Shown piece by piece: positions 46,159 to 54,804 of a stretch of DNA of 64,000 nt (position 1 is its first letter; each line of letters starts with the position of its first letter). Location: NCBI RefSeq assembly GCF_018687555.1, contig NZ_CP061296.1:1116001-1180000 (forward strand), read 5' to 3'. The position numbers and the translations under genes are program-made. The stretch comes from Polynucleobacter sp. MWH-P3-07-1 (GTDB taxonomy: Bacteria > Pseudomonadota > Gammaproteobacteria > Burkholderiales > Burkholderiaceae). Below the pieces are notes generated by a model. That model was not told the DNA's origin. It did no database searches and worked only from the letters and a program-made list of their open reading frames with translations.

Positions 46159-47363
46159 TACTTAGCCTCCTCGCTGTTTGCGGACTTAGCTTGTGCATTG
46201 CTATAAGCTTGCTGAATCCAGCCAGCATCAAAACGAATATGCCGAATCTTTTTTCGATCCCAGGTATAGACCAAGTCGACTTGAGCACCATTAGCAACGA
46301 TGTAAGGATAAGAAAACTCTCGGCGCTGTTCTGGTGCCAAGGCTTCATCATCCTCGAGCACATCAATGATTTGCCATTGCGCAGCTGAATGATCCTGAGC
46401 CAGCATCACCAAACGATCGCGCCCCGATTCGAGGTCATTGGCTACGAGCACTCTTAAGCCACTGGGTAACAGCACTCCCGTAATGGCAGCATTAGGATTG
46501 GCAATCGGAAGGTCGGCTTGAGCCTGCCAAGACTGGCCGGCATTTTGCGTTTCACTAACAGGGATTTGATGTACTTGGGAGCCTCCTCGGGTCTGACGGA
46601 AGTAGGCATGGGCTTTTTCAGGGCCATCGATCAACACGAGTGGCTGAATCGCACTTCGGCCTGAACTCATCCGGCGCTTATCAATGACTTGATCACCATC
46701 GATTCGCAGTAACTCCCCAAACTTACCAATCCACTCGTGGTAAGCGGGTAAACCGAGGCGACTATCTGTAAAAGAAATAGCGGGTGTTTTTACTAAGGTA
46801 CTCAAGTTGGTAAACGGCGAAGTAATTAAGCGTTGTGGCTTACTCCACGTTAGCCCCTCATCAGCCGAACTCATGGTGGAGATTGAGCTACCTGCCCATC
46901 CCCCTATGGATACCGTAACAAAAAATAGTTGTAGCTGCCCGTCAGCCGCCCTAGCAGGAACAGGATTACCCAATTTGGCAATATAGCGCGCCAAGGATTT
47001 TTCAGCAGTTAACCGATCGATCACTACCGTCGGCTCACCCCAAGTATTAGTGTGTGGGTCAAATACCGCACTGTTGATCACTACATCTGCTGCCCCCTCG
47101 CGGCTACCGGCAAACCAGAAGGCTCGCAATGCGCCATCTTTCAGGGTAATCAATGAAGCCGCATGAACTGAGGCTGCGCCAGTATCGGGCAGCCAATCTG
47201 ATTTGGGCTGAACCACTCCCGCTTTACTGTTGTGGCTAGATTCTGGGTCAGCACTAACCAGCTCTTGTATCTGAAACGGTGCCCATGCAGGATGACTATC
47301 CACATGCAAGAAACCGAGGACTGTTGCCAGCAATAAAAAACAGAGTGCTACTACGCGCATCAT
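46158..47363 (-). CDS. Sialidase-fold (BNR/Asp-box) exported protein
   Basis: A 401-aa protein with an N-terminal signal or anchor helix (residues 3-20) and a six-bladed propeller-like body. An Asp-box SADEGLTW is at 166-173, with a weaker one at QNAGQSW. SREG (87-90) could supply an arginine-triad residue, and other Arg residues are scattered. Members act as exo-sialidases or related glycan-binding proteins, often without confirmed activity. It overlaps the GT39 gene by 4 nt upstream and the membrane-protein gene downstream. The cluster suggests envelope glycan modification or trimming rather than nutrition. Catalytic competence cannot be decided. Confidence 0.78.
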   Translation of the reverse strand: MMRVVALCFLLLATVLGFLHVDSHPAWAPFQIQELVSADPESSHNSKAGVVQPKSDWLPDTGAASVHAASLITLKDGALRAFWFAGSREGAADVVINSAVFDPHTNTWGEPTVVIDRLTAEKSLARYIAKLGNPVPARAADGQLQLFFVTVSIGGWAGSSISTMSSADEGLTWSKPQRLITSPFTNLSTLVKTPAISFTDSRLGLPAYHEWIGKFGELLRIDGDQVIDKRRMSSGRSAIQPLVLIDGPEKAHAYFRQTRGGSQVHQIPVSETQNAGQSWQAQADLPIANPNAAITGVLLPSGLRVLVANDLESGRDRLVMLAQDHSAAQWQIIDVLEDDEALAPEQRREFSYPYIVANGAQVDLVYTWDRKKIRHIRFDAGWIQQAYSNAQAKSANSEEAK

Positions 47364-49102
47364 CTACAAGCATCCTTAGGCAGCCCGCTGCTTAATTCAT
47401 TACCAGGCTCAACACTTGGAACGATAGCCGGGCCTGCGATTAAATATTCATTCACAAAAAGATACTCTCCAATATGACCCTTCAGTATCGCCTCAATCTC
47501 TTGGGGCGTTTGTCTTGCCCGCATTTCCATACGGTGGCCAATGATATTGCAAGAGGGGCAAGCTGCTAGCTTCTCTTCAATTGATGAGTTCAAAGGGGCT
47601 TGAACTGCCACCAATGGATATTGGCCTAGTAAGCCGGTGATGTCATTTGCCTGCTGAGATGGATAACCATGTAACTGCGCCCCAGGTAATAGCAAGCGAT
47701 ACTCCTCGTCTTTGGCGCGATAGTCACAAGGAATCCAGACTGCTTTTTCCTGAACAGCTTCAATGGCCTGGAAATCATAGCGACCCAATGCTCCCTCCAG
47801 TGGGGCAAGACTACTATTGAGAGCGCAATAAGAGAGAAAGCAGACAGCCAATGTCAGCGACTTACACCATTGCGTTTTGGTAAGACCCAGTAATGCGCAA
47901 GTCACGCTGATGGCCATCAAGACCCAATGCCCAGAGGAGTAATGCCAGATAGGATTTTCAGCTTGGAGATTAAAGCCTACCCACGTTAGAGCACCGAGGA
48001 TGATCAACTGTAGAACCAAAGCAAACCGAAAGCCCCAAAAGGATAAGTGTTGCCAATGTAGCGCAATCAATGCAGCAAAGGCTGGCATCACAGGCAATAG
48101 ATAGCGTCCAGAGCGTTGACTTGGCAAGCTAAAGACAATCAAGAAGGCTGCAATCAAGAGTAGTAGGAGATTTTCTTCAATGGAAAGAAAGCGCCGCTCA
48201 CGCCAGCATTGCCAGAGCGTGTTAACCAGGACGGCAATGAATAGACCAGCGTTGGCTAATGTGGTGAGAATCAGCATCCAGATACTATCGCCACCTCGGA
48301 AGAGATCGAATAAGTAGTTAGAGCTTCTCGCCTGAAACTTGCCCGCGTTCTCACCCAAGACAAATTCTCTCCAAATTGCCTCAGGAGAAGGATCGAGCAA
48401 GAACCAAAGAGCAAATACACCCAAGGCCACAATCACAATCAAGGCCAACTTCAAGAGATCGCGGGTAATGAATTTAGACAGACTCCACTCACGCCAGCGC
48501 CAGTAATAGAGAGTCAGGGCAAATGTGGCTGGCACGATATAGGCAAAAGATTTAGCAAGCAATGCCAGACCAAAACATAGGGCAGCAAATACCGGGAATA
48601 GCAAACGGGAGTCAAAGGCTGTCTTACCCCAATACAACAATCCCATAAAAGGAAGGGTTAAGAAAAAGACTTCCGCGGGATCAGTTAAGAAAGGTCGACC
48701 ATAACGATAGCTTGAGAAAAAAGCTAGCCACACTAGAGCAGCCAATATTCCTGTCTTTGTTTGAGCGCTAAAACGTCGCACCGCTAAAAATAAGAAGAAA
48801 GCGGTTAAGCCCGTATACAGCAGATTGGGCCACCGAAGATTCCATAGGGTCCACTGACTTGCCCAAGAGGTACTGGCAATTCCCTGCCAAAACAGTAAGG
48901 GAGGTTTAGTATTTTTTAAGCCATCCATCTCGGACTGTAAAGGCAACCAATGACCAGAGTCTGCAGTGAGGCGCACGATATGCATATAGGGATACTCATC
49001 CCCATTCTTCGGAGCAAAGCGGCTATCTAATCCATAAAAATAGCTCACGACCGCTAATAACAGGATTAGAAGCGCGCTACGGATTGAGAAATTGCCTTGC
49101 AT
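47360..49102 (-). CDS. GT39-family (ArnT-like) membrane glycosyltransferase
   Basis: A 580-aa protein with 10-12 predicted membrane helices and a C-terminal soluble part. The first periplasmic loop has the acidic pair Asp35-Glu36 in PKNGDEYPYM, where ArnT and other GT-C enzymes have their catalytic or metal-binding aspartate, and KNTKPPLLFWQ, matching the KPPL motif. Such enzymes transfer a sugar from a polyprenyl-phosphate donor to lipid A or another acceptor on the periplasmic side. It heads the three-gene operon and is divergent from fccA. It differs from the second ArnT-like protein at 60539. Confidence 0.85.
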   Translation of the reverse strand: MQGNFSIRSALLILLLAVVSYFYGLDSRFAPKNGDEYPYMHIVRLTADSGHWLPLQSEMDGLKNTKPPLLFWQGIASTSWASQWTLWNLRWPNLLYTGLTAFFLFLAVRRFSAQTKTGILAALVWLAFFSSYRYGRPFLTDPAEVFFLTLPFMGLLYWGKTAFDSRLLFPVFAALCFGLALLAKSFAYIVPATFALTLYYWRWREWSLSKFITRDLLKLALIVIVALGVFALWFLLDPSPEAIWREFVLGENAGKFQARSSNYLFDLFRGGDSIWMLILTTLANAGLFIAVLVNTLWQCWRERRFLSIEENLLLLLIAAFLIVFSLPSQRSGRYLLPVMPAFAALIALHWQHLSFWGFRFALVLQLIILGALTWVGFNLQAENPIWHYSSGHWVLMAISVTCALLGLTKTQWCKSLTLAVCFLSYCALNSSLAPLEGALGRYDFQAIEAVQEKAVWIPCDYRAKDEEYRLLLPGAQLHGYPSQQANDITGLLGQYPLVAVQAPLNSSIEEKLAACPSCNIIGHRMEMRARQTPQEIEAILKGHIGEYLFVNEYLIAGPAIVPSVEPGNELSSGLPKDACR

Positions 49103-49166
49103 CCCGACAGTTTATCGGTTTTGATCGGGAGGGATAAAATGAATCCATGAATCATAGAGACCTCAA

Positions 49167-49481
49167 GTGAAATCCCTCGCCTATAGCGTTTTACTATTTG
49201 CCAGCCTCAGCTCTTCTTGCTGGGCTCAAATCTCTACAGCCGATCAACTTGATCAACAGGGTTTGGCTGCTACTTGTGCCAATTGCCATGGTACGAATGG
49301 CAAGGGCTTACCCAATGCCAGCATTCCTTTAATTAGCCAATTGAGCAGCGAAGAATTACTGGCACAACTTTTAGCTTATAAATCAGGTAATCGGGCTGGC
49401 ACGCTCATGCCTCAGTTAACGAAAGGCTATACCGATGCCCAGCTAGAGAGCATTGCCAATCAACTTGGTCAGAAGCCATAA
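49167..49481 (+). CDS. fccA: Sulfide dehydrogenase cytochrome c subunit
   Basis: A 104-aa exported monoheme cytochrome. It has a signal peptide ending CWA-Q, heme motif CANCH at residues 37-41 and a probable axial Met81 in GTLMPQL. It uses a GTG start. The flavoprotein gene follows after 4 nt, which points to flavocytochrome c sulfide dehydrogenase, where this subunit takes electrons from the flavin. A single heme, as in FccA of several betaproteobacteria, rather than the diheme form. Confidence 0.83.
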   Translation: MKSLAYSVLLFASLSSSCWAQISTADQLDQQGLAATCANCHGTNGKGLPNASIPLISQLSSEELLAQLLAYKSGNRAGTLMPQLTKGYTDAQLESIANQLGQKP

Positions 49482-49485
49482 ACAG

Positions 49486-50766
49486 ATGAACAATAGTCGC
49501 CGTCACTTTCTTGCTCATGGTGCTGCTGGCTTAAGCTTGCTGGGGGGATTCTCATCTTTTGCCCGAGCCGGCTTAGATAAAGCACAGATTTTAGTCATTG
49601 GTGGTGGCTTTGGTGGTGCGACGGCTGCTAAATATCTGCGCCTGTTTTCGAACAATACGGCCAATGTCATATTGATTGAACCTAATGCGAGCTTCTTGTC
49701 ATGTCCCATGTCGAATTTTGTTGTGGCAGGTATGCGTTCGATGGCAGACATTACATCACCCTATGACAGCCTGACCAAGCATCATGGCATCAAACTCATT
49801 CGTGATAGCGTGAGTGCGATAGATCCTGACAAGAAGACTGTCAAACTGTCTTCAGGATCGGTTATCGGCTACGACAAAGTTGTACTTTCTCCCGGCATCA
49901 GTTTGATGACGAATTCGATTGAGGGTCTTGCTAAAGCCAATCAAGCAGGCGTGACATTACAAGCCTGGAAGGCTGGTCCTGAAACGCTGATGCTCTATAA
50001 ACAATTAGCTGCTATGCACGATGGTGGCGTATTCGCTATCAGTATTCCTGAAGCGCCCTATCGCTGTCCTCCTGGACCATATGAACGCGCCAGCTTGGTT
50101 GCCAATTACTTAAAGCAACATAAACCGAAGTCTAAAGTACTCATTTTGGATGCCAATCAAGACATCACCTCAAAAGGAGCGCTCTTTAAAAAAGCTTGGT
50201 CAGAGCAATACTCGGGGCTAATTGAATATCTTCCTTCACACAACGTTACCGGCGTTGATCCAAAAACCAAAACACTCCGCTTCGAAGTGCAAGATGATGT
50301 GCGAGCCGATGTGTTGAATGTTTTACCAGCCATGAGTGCTGGTGAAATTGCTATCAAAACTGGGCTCGCGAATGCAAATGGACGCTGGGTCAATGTTGAC
50401 TTCCTCAATTTTGAAGCCACTGCAACGAGGGATATTCATGTACTGGGAGATGCTATCCAGACAGCGCCACTCATGCCAAAGTCAGGTCATATGGCCAATC
50501 AACATGCCAAAGTAGCTGCAGCAGCCATCATTGCACAGCTGAACGATTGGCCAATCAACCCTGCGCCCGTTGTCAATAACACTTGCTATAGCTTTGTGAG
50601 CGAGCAAGCCGCCGTTCATATTGCCAGCGTTCATCAATACGATGCCCAAGCAAAAACATTTAAATCAGTACCAGGCGCTGGTGGTCTCTCTTCCGAACCC
50701 TCTAATACAGAGGCAAGCTACGCTTGGGGCTGGGCACACAATATCTGGGCAGACACCTTAGCGTAA
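49486..50766 (+). CDS. fccB: Sulfide dehydrogenase flavoprotein subunit
   Basis: A 426-aa flavoprotein starting at ATG 49486. A longer frame to 49453 overlaps fccA. It has a Tat-type signal (SRRHFLAHG), an FAD-binding ILVIGGGFGGATAAKYL at residues 35-51, and the C-terminal FCSD flavin-binding domain. Cysteines at 73 (LSCPMSN), 194 (YRCPPGPYE) and 367 (NTCYSF) match the FccB pattern, where 194 and 367 would form the redox disulfide. It oxidises sulfide to sulfur in the periplasm. Together with sox it suggests use of reduced sulfur. Confidence 0.88.
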   Translation: MNNSRRHFLAHGAAGLSLLGGFSSFARAGLDKAQILVIGGGFGGATAAKYLRLFSNNTANVILIEPNASFLSCPMSNFVVAGMRSMADITSPYDSLTKHHGIKLIRDSVSAIDPDKKTVKLSSGSVIGYDKVVLSPGISLMTNSIEGLAKANQAGVTLQAWKAGPETLMLYKQLAAMHDGGVFAISIPEAPYRCPPGPYERASLVANYLKQHKPKSKVLILDANQDITSKGALFKKAWSEQYSGLIEYLPSHNVTGVDPKTKTLRFEVQDDVRADVLNVLPAMSAGEIAIKTGLANANGRWVNVDFLNFEATATRDIHVLGDAIQTAPLMPKSGHMANQHAKVAAAAIIAQLNDWPINPAPVVNNTCYSFVSEQAAVHIASVHQYDAQAKTFKSVPGAGGLSSEPSNTEASYAWGWAHNIWADTLA

Positions 50767-50833
50767 TTGAAAGACGAAGGGCTGTAGAATCCACCTATTG
50801 AGGTAAACATTCAATGGGGATCACGCTAGAACC

Positions 50834-51811
50834 ATGAAATTTCGGGACTATTACGAAACACTCGGTGTTGCCCGTGGCGCAACTGAAGCAGAAATCAAGA
50901 CTGCTTATCGCAAGCTTGCTCGCAAATATCACCCAGATGTCAATAAAGAGAAGGATGCTGAAGAGCGCTTCAAAGAGATTGGCGAGGCCTACTCCGTTCT
51001 CAAAGATACAGAAAAGCGGGCGGCCTACGATCAAATGGGTAGCAATTGGAAGCAAGGCCAAGACTTTAGTCCTCCTCCTAATTGGAATGCCGGTTTTGAA
51101 TTTTCTGAGGATCCAAATACTGGCTTCGGAGGATATGGTGGTGGCTACGACGGCGATCAAAGCGAATTCTTTGAATCGTTGTTTGGGCGAGCAAGACACC
51201 GTCAGGGTAGTCGTGGTGGCAATCCTCGCCAAGGTATGCATTTCAAAGGGCAAGATCATCACGCCAAGATTCTGATTGATTTATCGGATGCCTATAACGG
51301 CGCTAAGCGCACGATCTCTTTGCACATGCCAGTACAAGATGCAGAAGGACATGTGATTACGCAAGAGCGTAAATTGGATGTCAATATTCCAAAAGGGATT
51401 AAGGCTGGGCAGAACCTGCGTCTTAGTGGCCAAGGTGGTCCCGGCATGGGTGATGGTGGCGCCGGTGATCTCTATTTGGAAATTGAGTTCCACCCTAACC
51501 CACTTTACAAAGTAGATGGCAAAGATGTGTATCTCGATTTACCGCTGGCTCCTTGGGAGGCAGCATTAGGTACGAATGTGAACATTCCCACACCAGCTGG
51601 CAGCACTCTGGAATTAAGCATACCCCCCAACACCAAGTCGGGCCGCAAAATGCGTCTCAAAGGTAAAGGGATACCCAGTAAAGAGCCTGGTGATTTTTAT
51701 GTCGTACCCAATATTGTTTTACCTGAAGCACAAAGCGATGCACAAAAAGCAGCTTACCAAGAGCTAGAAAAAGTTTTCGATTTCAAGCCTAGATCTCATT
51801 TGAAGGGATAA
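50834..51811 (+). CDS. cbpA: DnaJ-class co-chaperone CbpA
   Basis: A 325-aa class II J-protein. The J domain covers residues 4-69, with the Hsp70-activating HPD at 33-35. It is followed by a Gly-rich linker (GFGGYGGGYDGD) and two beta-domain repeats that bind clients and dimerise (KILIDLSDAYNGAKRTI, AALGTNVNIPTPAG). There are no zinc fingers, which separates it from DnaJ. It stimulates DnaK, and in enterobacteria it also binds curved DNA. The modulator gene follows after 4 nt. Confidence 0.93.
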   Translation: MKFRDYYETLGVARGATEAEIKTAYRKLARKYHPDVNKEKDAEERFKEIGEAYSVLKDTEKRAAYDQMGSNWKQGQDFSPPPNWNAGFEFSEDPNTGFGGYGGGYDGDQSEFFESLFGRARHRQGSRGGNPRQGMHFKGQDHHAKILIDLSDAYNGAKRTISLHMPVQDAEGHVITQERKLDVNIPKGIKAGQNLRLSGQGGPGMGDGGAGDLYLEIEFHPNPLYKVDGKDVYLDLPLAPWEAALGTNVNIPTPAGSTLELSIPPNTKSGRKMRLKGKGIPSKEPGDFYVVPNIVLPEAQSDAQKAAYQELEKVFDFKPRSHLKG

Positions 51812-51815
51812 GCGT

Positions 51816-52136
51816 ATGAGCCAAACCAATATCACTTGGATTGAAAGCACTATCGTTGAAGATGAAGTCTATATGACGATCGTGGAACTATCTCACGCAG
51901 CCAGCACTCCTGAGGAACTCATCATGGATTGGGTCTCAGAGGGCGTTCTGAGTCCGGCAGGAAGCAGCCCTCAAGATTGGCGCTTTAGTGGCGACTCTTT
52001 AAAGCGAGCCAAAACAGCGGCGCGTCTGACTCGGGATTTTGAAATCAATACTTCTGGTTTAGCGCTGGCCTTAGACCTCATGGATCAAATTAGCCAATTG
52101 CGCGCAGAGCTATTGCGCTTGAGCGGGCCGGTCTAA
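51816..52136 (+). CDS. cbpM: Chaperone modulator CbpM
   Basis: A 106-aa MerR-like winged-helix protein without an effector domain. CbpM binds the J domain of CbpA and inhibits it. The N-terminal helix-turn-helix segment (TIVELSHAASTPEELIMDWVSEG) and the C-terminal leucine-rich helix (LALALDLMDQISQLRAEL) fit the family. It overlaps by 4 nt tail to tail with the ABC-F gene. Confidence 0.88.
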   Translation: MSQTNITWIESTIVEDEVYMTIVELSHAASTPEELIMDWVSEGVLSPAGSSPQDWRFSGDSLKRAKTAARLTRDFEINTSGLALALDLMDQISQLRAELLRLSGPV

Positions 52137-54040
52137 GATTCGGATTTGGCGAGTAGCAATTCCCAGCGTTGCATTTTTCGATCTAAGTCAGTATTAATCT
52201 CACTCAAGCGAGCTTGTAGGCTCGCCAATAGCTCGGGCTCATTCTGATATAACTCGGGCTTACTCATTGTGATGCCAATCTCTGCCTGCTCTTCCTCTAG
52301 CGCTTCAATTTGCAGGGGTAGTTGCTCCAGCTCTTGACGCTCTTTACCATTGAGCTTTTGGACTGTACTCTCGACTTTGATTGGCTTTACCTCTGTCTTG
52401 GGCTCTGGCTTTGCTTCTATTTTTGCAGGGGCCTTGCTGGCACGAATTTTGTCAGAGCGCGCCTTTTGAATCTTCCAGTCTTCATAGCCACCCTCGTACT
52501 CACGCCAGAAGCCATCGCCCTCATTGGCAATAATGCTCGTTACGACGTTATCCAGAAAATAGCGATCATGGCTTACTAAAAATACCGTCCCTTTGTAATC
52601 TTGCAGGAGTTGCTCTAGCAAATCGAGTGTATCGATATCCAGATCATTGGTGGGCTCATCGAGGACCAGGACATTGGCAGGTCTTGCAAACAAGCGGGCT
52701 AAGAGCAAACGATTACGTTCGCCACCCGATAAAGTACTCACAGGGGAATTGGTGCGTTCTGGTGCAAACAGAAAATCGCTCAAATAACTCTTGACGTGTT
52801 TTTTATTGCCATTGATCTCAACCCACTCACTGCCCGGACTGATGTAATCCTCTAAAGAAGCATTGAGATCAAGACCTTCACGCATTTGGTCAAAGTAAGC
52901 CACTTCAATACGGGTACCCATGGTGGCCGAGCCCGAATCTGGTTGAATCGATCCCAAAATCAACTTGAGCAAAGTGGTCTTACCCGCCCCATTAGGCCCC
53001 AATAAGCCGACCTTATCGCCACGCAAAATGGTTGCCGTGAAATCTTTCACGATTGGGCGATCATAGGTTTTAGAAACATTCTGTAGATCAGCCACAATCT
53101 TGCCACTGCGATCGCCTGCAGAGACGGCCAATTTAACTTGACCAATAGCATCACGACGCTCACTACGACTGGTGCGCAGTTTTTCTAGTCGAGCAATGCG
53201 AGCTACGCTCCGGGTTCTTCTAGCCTCTACACCCTTACGAATCCACACCTCTTCTTGCGCCAGCAATTTATCAGCCCGAGCATTAGCGAGAGACTCTGCG
53301 CTTAACTCTTGATCCTTCAGTACTTCATAAGCAGAAAAATTACCGGGGTAGGATCTGAGGATACCCCGATCAAGCTCAACAATCTGAGTGCAAACGTTGT
53401 CCAAGAATGCGCGGTCATGGGTAATCAGAATTACTGAGCCCTGATACTCTTTCAGCAACTCTTCGAGCCAGGAAATCGAATCTAAATCTAAATGGTTAGT
53501 AGGCTCATCTAACAATAAGACGTCAGGCACTTCCACTAAAGCCCTGGCTAGAGCAACTCTTTTTTTGGTACCACCAGACAGGGTATTGATTTTGGCTTCT
53601 GCATCGAGATGTAAGCGGTCTAGGGTTTCATGAACACGCTGCTCCCAATTCCAACCGCTAAGCGCTTCTAATTGAGATTGAACTTCGTCAAGGCGATGAT
53701 GAGAAGCATCATCCCACTCGCCTACGCTCAGTGCCTCATATTCTTCGCGCAGGGCTTTTGCTTGAGCAACACCTTTAGAAACAGCTTCAAAGATGCTTTC
53801 ATTTGCGTCAAAGAGTGGCTCTTGAGGAACATAAGCAATGCGAAGACCTTGCTGATATTGCAAAAGGCCATCATCAAGCTTTTCTATGCCAGCCAGAATC
53901 TTCAATAAAGATGATTTGCCGGTACCATTGCGCCCAATGAGGCCGACACGTTCGCCTGATTCAAGAGAAAAAGCAGTATTTGCGAGTAGATCAACGTGGC
54001 CAAAAGCCAGTTTTGCATCAGTGAGTACGATTAGAGCCAT
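52133..54040 (-). CDS. uup: ABC-F ATPase, Uup-like
   Basis: A 635-aa soluble protein with two ABC domains. Walker A GRNGTGKSS is at residues 36-44 and GPNGAGKTT near 346. Both signatures are present (LSGGTKKRVALARAL, LSGGERNRLLLARL), with a linker between them and a C-terminal coiled coil (residues about 545-630) characteristic of Uup. ABC-F proteins act on the ribosome and not in transport. Uup also affects precise transposon excision and growth on replication stress. There is no operon partner. Confidence 0.92.
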   Translation of the reverse strand: MALIVLTDAKLAFGHVDLLANTAFSLESGERVGLIGRNGTGKSSLLKILAGIEKLDDGLLQYQQGLRIAYVPQEPLFDANESIFEAVSKGVAQAKALREEYEALSVGEWDDASHHRLDEVQSQLEALSGWNWEQRVHETLDRLHLDAEAKINTLSGGTKKRVALARALVEVPDVLLLDEPTNHLDLDSISWLEELLKEYQGSVILITHDRAFLDNVCTQIVELDRGILRSYPGNFSAYEVLKDQELSAESLANARADKLLAQEEVWIRKGVEARRTRSVARIARLEKLRTSRSERRDAIGQVKLAVSAGDRSGKIVADLQNVSKTYDRPIVKDFTATILRGDKVGLLGPNGAGKTTLLKLILGSIQPDSGSATMGTRIEVAYFDQMREGLDLNASLEDYISPGSEWVEINGNKKHVKSYLSDFLFAPERTNSPVSTLSGGERNRLLLARLFARPANVLVLDEPTNDLDIDTLDLLEQLLQDYKGTVFLVSHDRYFLDNVVTSIIANEGDGFWREYEGGYEDWKIQKARSDKIRASKAPAKIEAKPEPKTEVKPIKVESTVQKLNGKERQELEQLPLQIEALEEEQAEIGITMSKPELYQNEPELLASLQARLSEINTDLDRKMQRWELLLAKSES

Positions 54041-54087
54041 GGCAGCATTATCGCTACTTTGAAAAATGCTTCTGAATTATTGCTGCT

Positions 54088-54540
54088 TTAGCTCTTCTTC
54101 CAGCGTGCCATGGCAGCATCATCAGTAACTCTGGCATCAACCCAACGCCCACCTTCGGCAGTCTCTTCCTTTTTCCAGAAGGGAGCAGCAGTTTTGAGGT
54201 AATCCATCATGAACTCGCAAGCAGCAAATGCTTCGGCTCGATGCGCGCTTGTGACTGCTACTAGAACGATTTGATCCTCAGGTTTGAGGGGTCCTACGCG
54301 GTGAATAATCAAGGTATTGCTGATATCCCAGCGAGTTTTGGCTTGAGCAACGATCGCCTCCAAGGCTTTCTCAGTCATACCAGGGTAATGCTCTAGGGTC
54401 ATTGAATACACCTCACTACCCTCATTCATATCTCTTACAGTACCCAGAAAAGAGACCACTGCACCAACTTGCAAATCACCTTTACGTAGATTGGTAATCT
54501 CTGTGCTGAGGTCAAAGTCGGCTTCTTGTATGCGAATCAT
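54088..54540 (-). CDS. moaE: Molybdopterin synthase catalytic subunit
   Basis: A 150-aa MoaE. It converts precursor Z to molybdopterin using sulfur from MoaD thiocarboxylate. The typical GAVVSFLGTVRD near residues 28-39, HRVGPL and the lysine-rich active site FWKKEETAEGGRWVDAR are visible. moaD ends 4 nt upstream. Molybdopterin is needed by the IorAB-type enzyme in this window. Confidence 0.95.
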   Translation of the reverse strand: MIRIQEADFDLSTEITNLRKGDLQVGAVVSFLGTVRDMNEGSEVYSMTLEHYPGMTEKALEAIVAQAKTRWDISNTLIIHRVGPLKPEDQIVLVAVTSAHRAEAFAACEFMMDYLKTAAPFWKKEETAEGGRWVDARVTDDAAMARWKKS

Positions 54541-54543
54541 TTT

Positions 54544-54801
54544 TTATCCTCCGGTTACCGGTGGAAAGAAAGCGACTTCCGCATCTTCCATTAATGGCGT
54601 ACTTGAATCAACCATCTCTTGATTTAAGGCACAACGAATAATCCTGTTGCCAGTGAAGACCTCAGACCACAGCGCATCTCGTTTGCAAAGATAAGTCTTG
54701 AGATCATCGATCGTCTTTACTTCTGCCGGGACATCGATACTTTCTTCAGAAACACCCAGCTTCTCACGGAGAGCAGCAAAGAAGCGTAATTGAATCTGCA
54801 T
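54544..54801 (-). CDS. moaD: Molybdopterin synthase sulfur carrier subunit
   Basis: An 85-aa ubiquitin-fold protein ending VTGG, whose terminal glycine becomes the thiocarboxylate that supplies dithiolene sulfur. RFFAALREKLG is the usual start. It lies between moeA and moaE with 3-nt gaps. Confidence 0.94.
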   Translation of the reverse strand: MQIQLRFFAALREKLGVSEESIDVPAEVKTIDDLKTYLCKRDALWSEVFTGNRIIRCALNQEMVDSSTPLMEDAEVAFFPPVTGG

Positions 54802-54804
54802 AGA

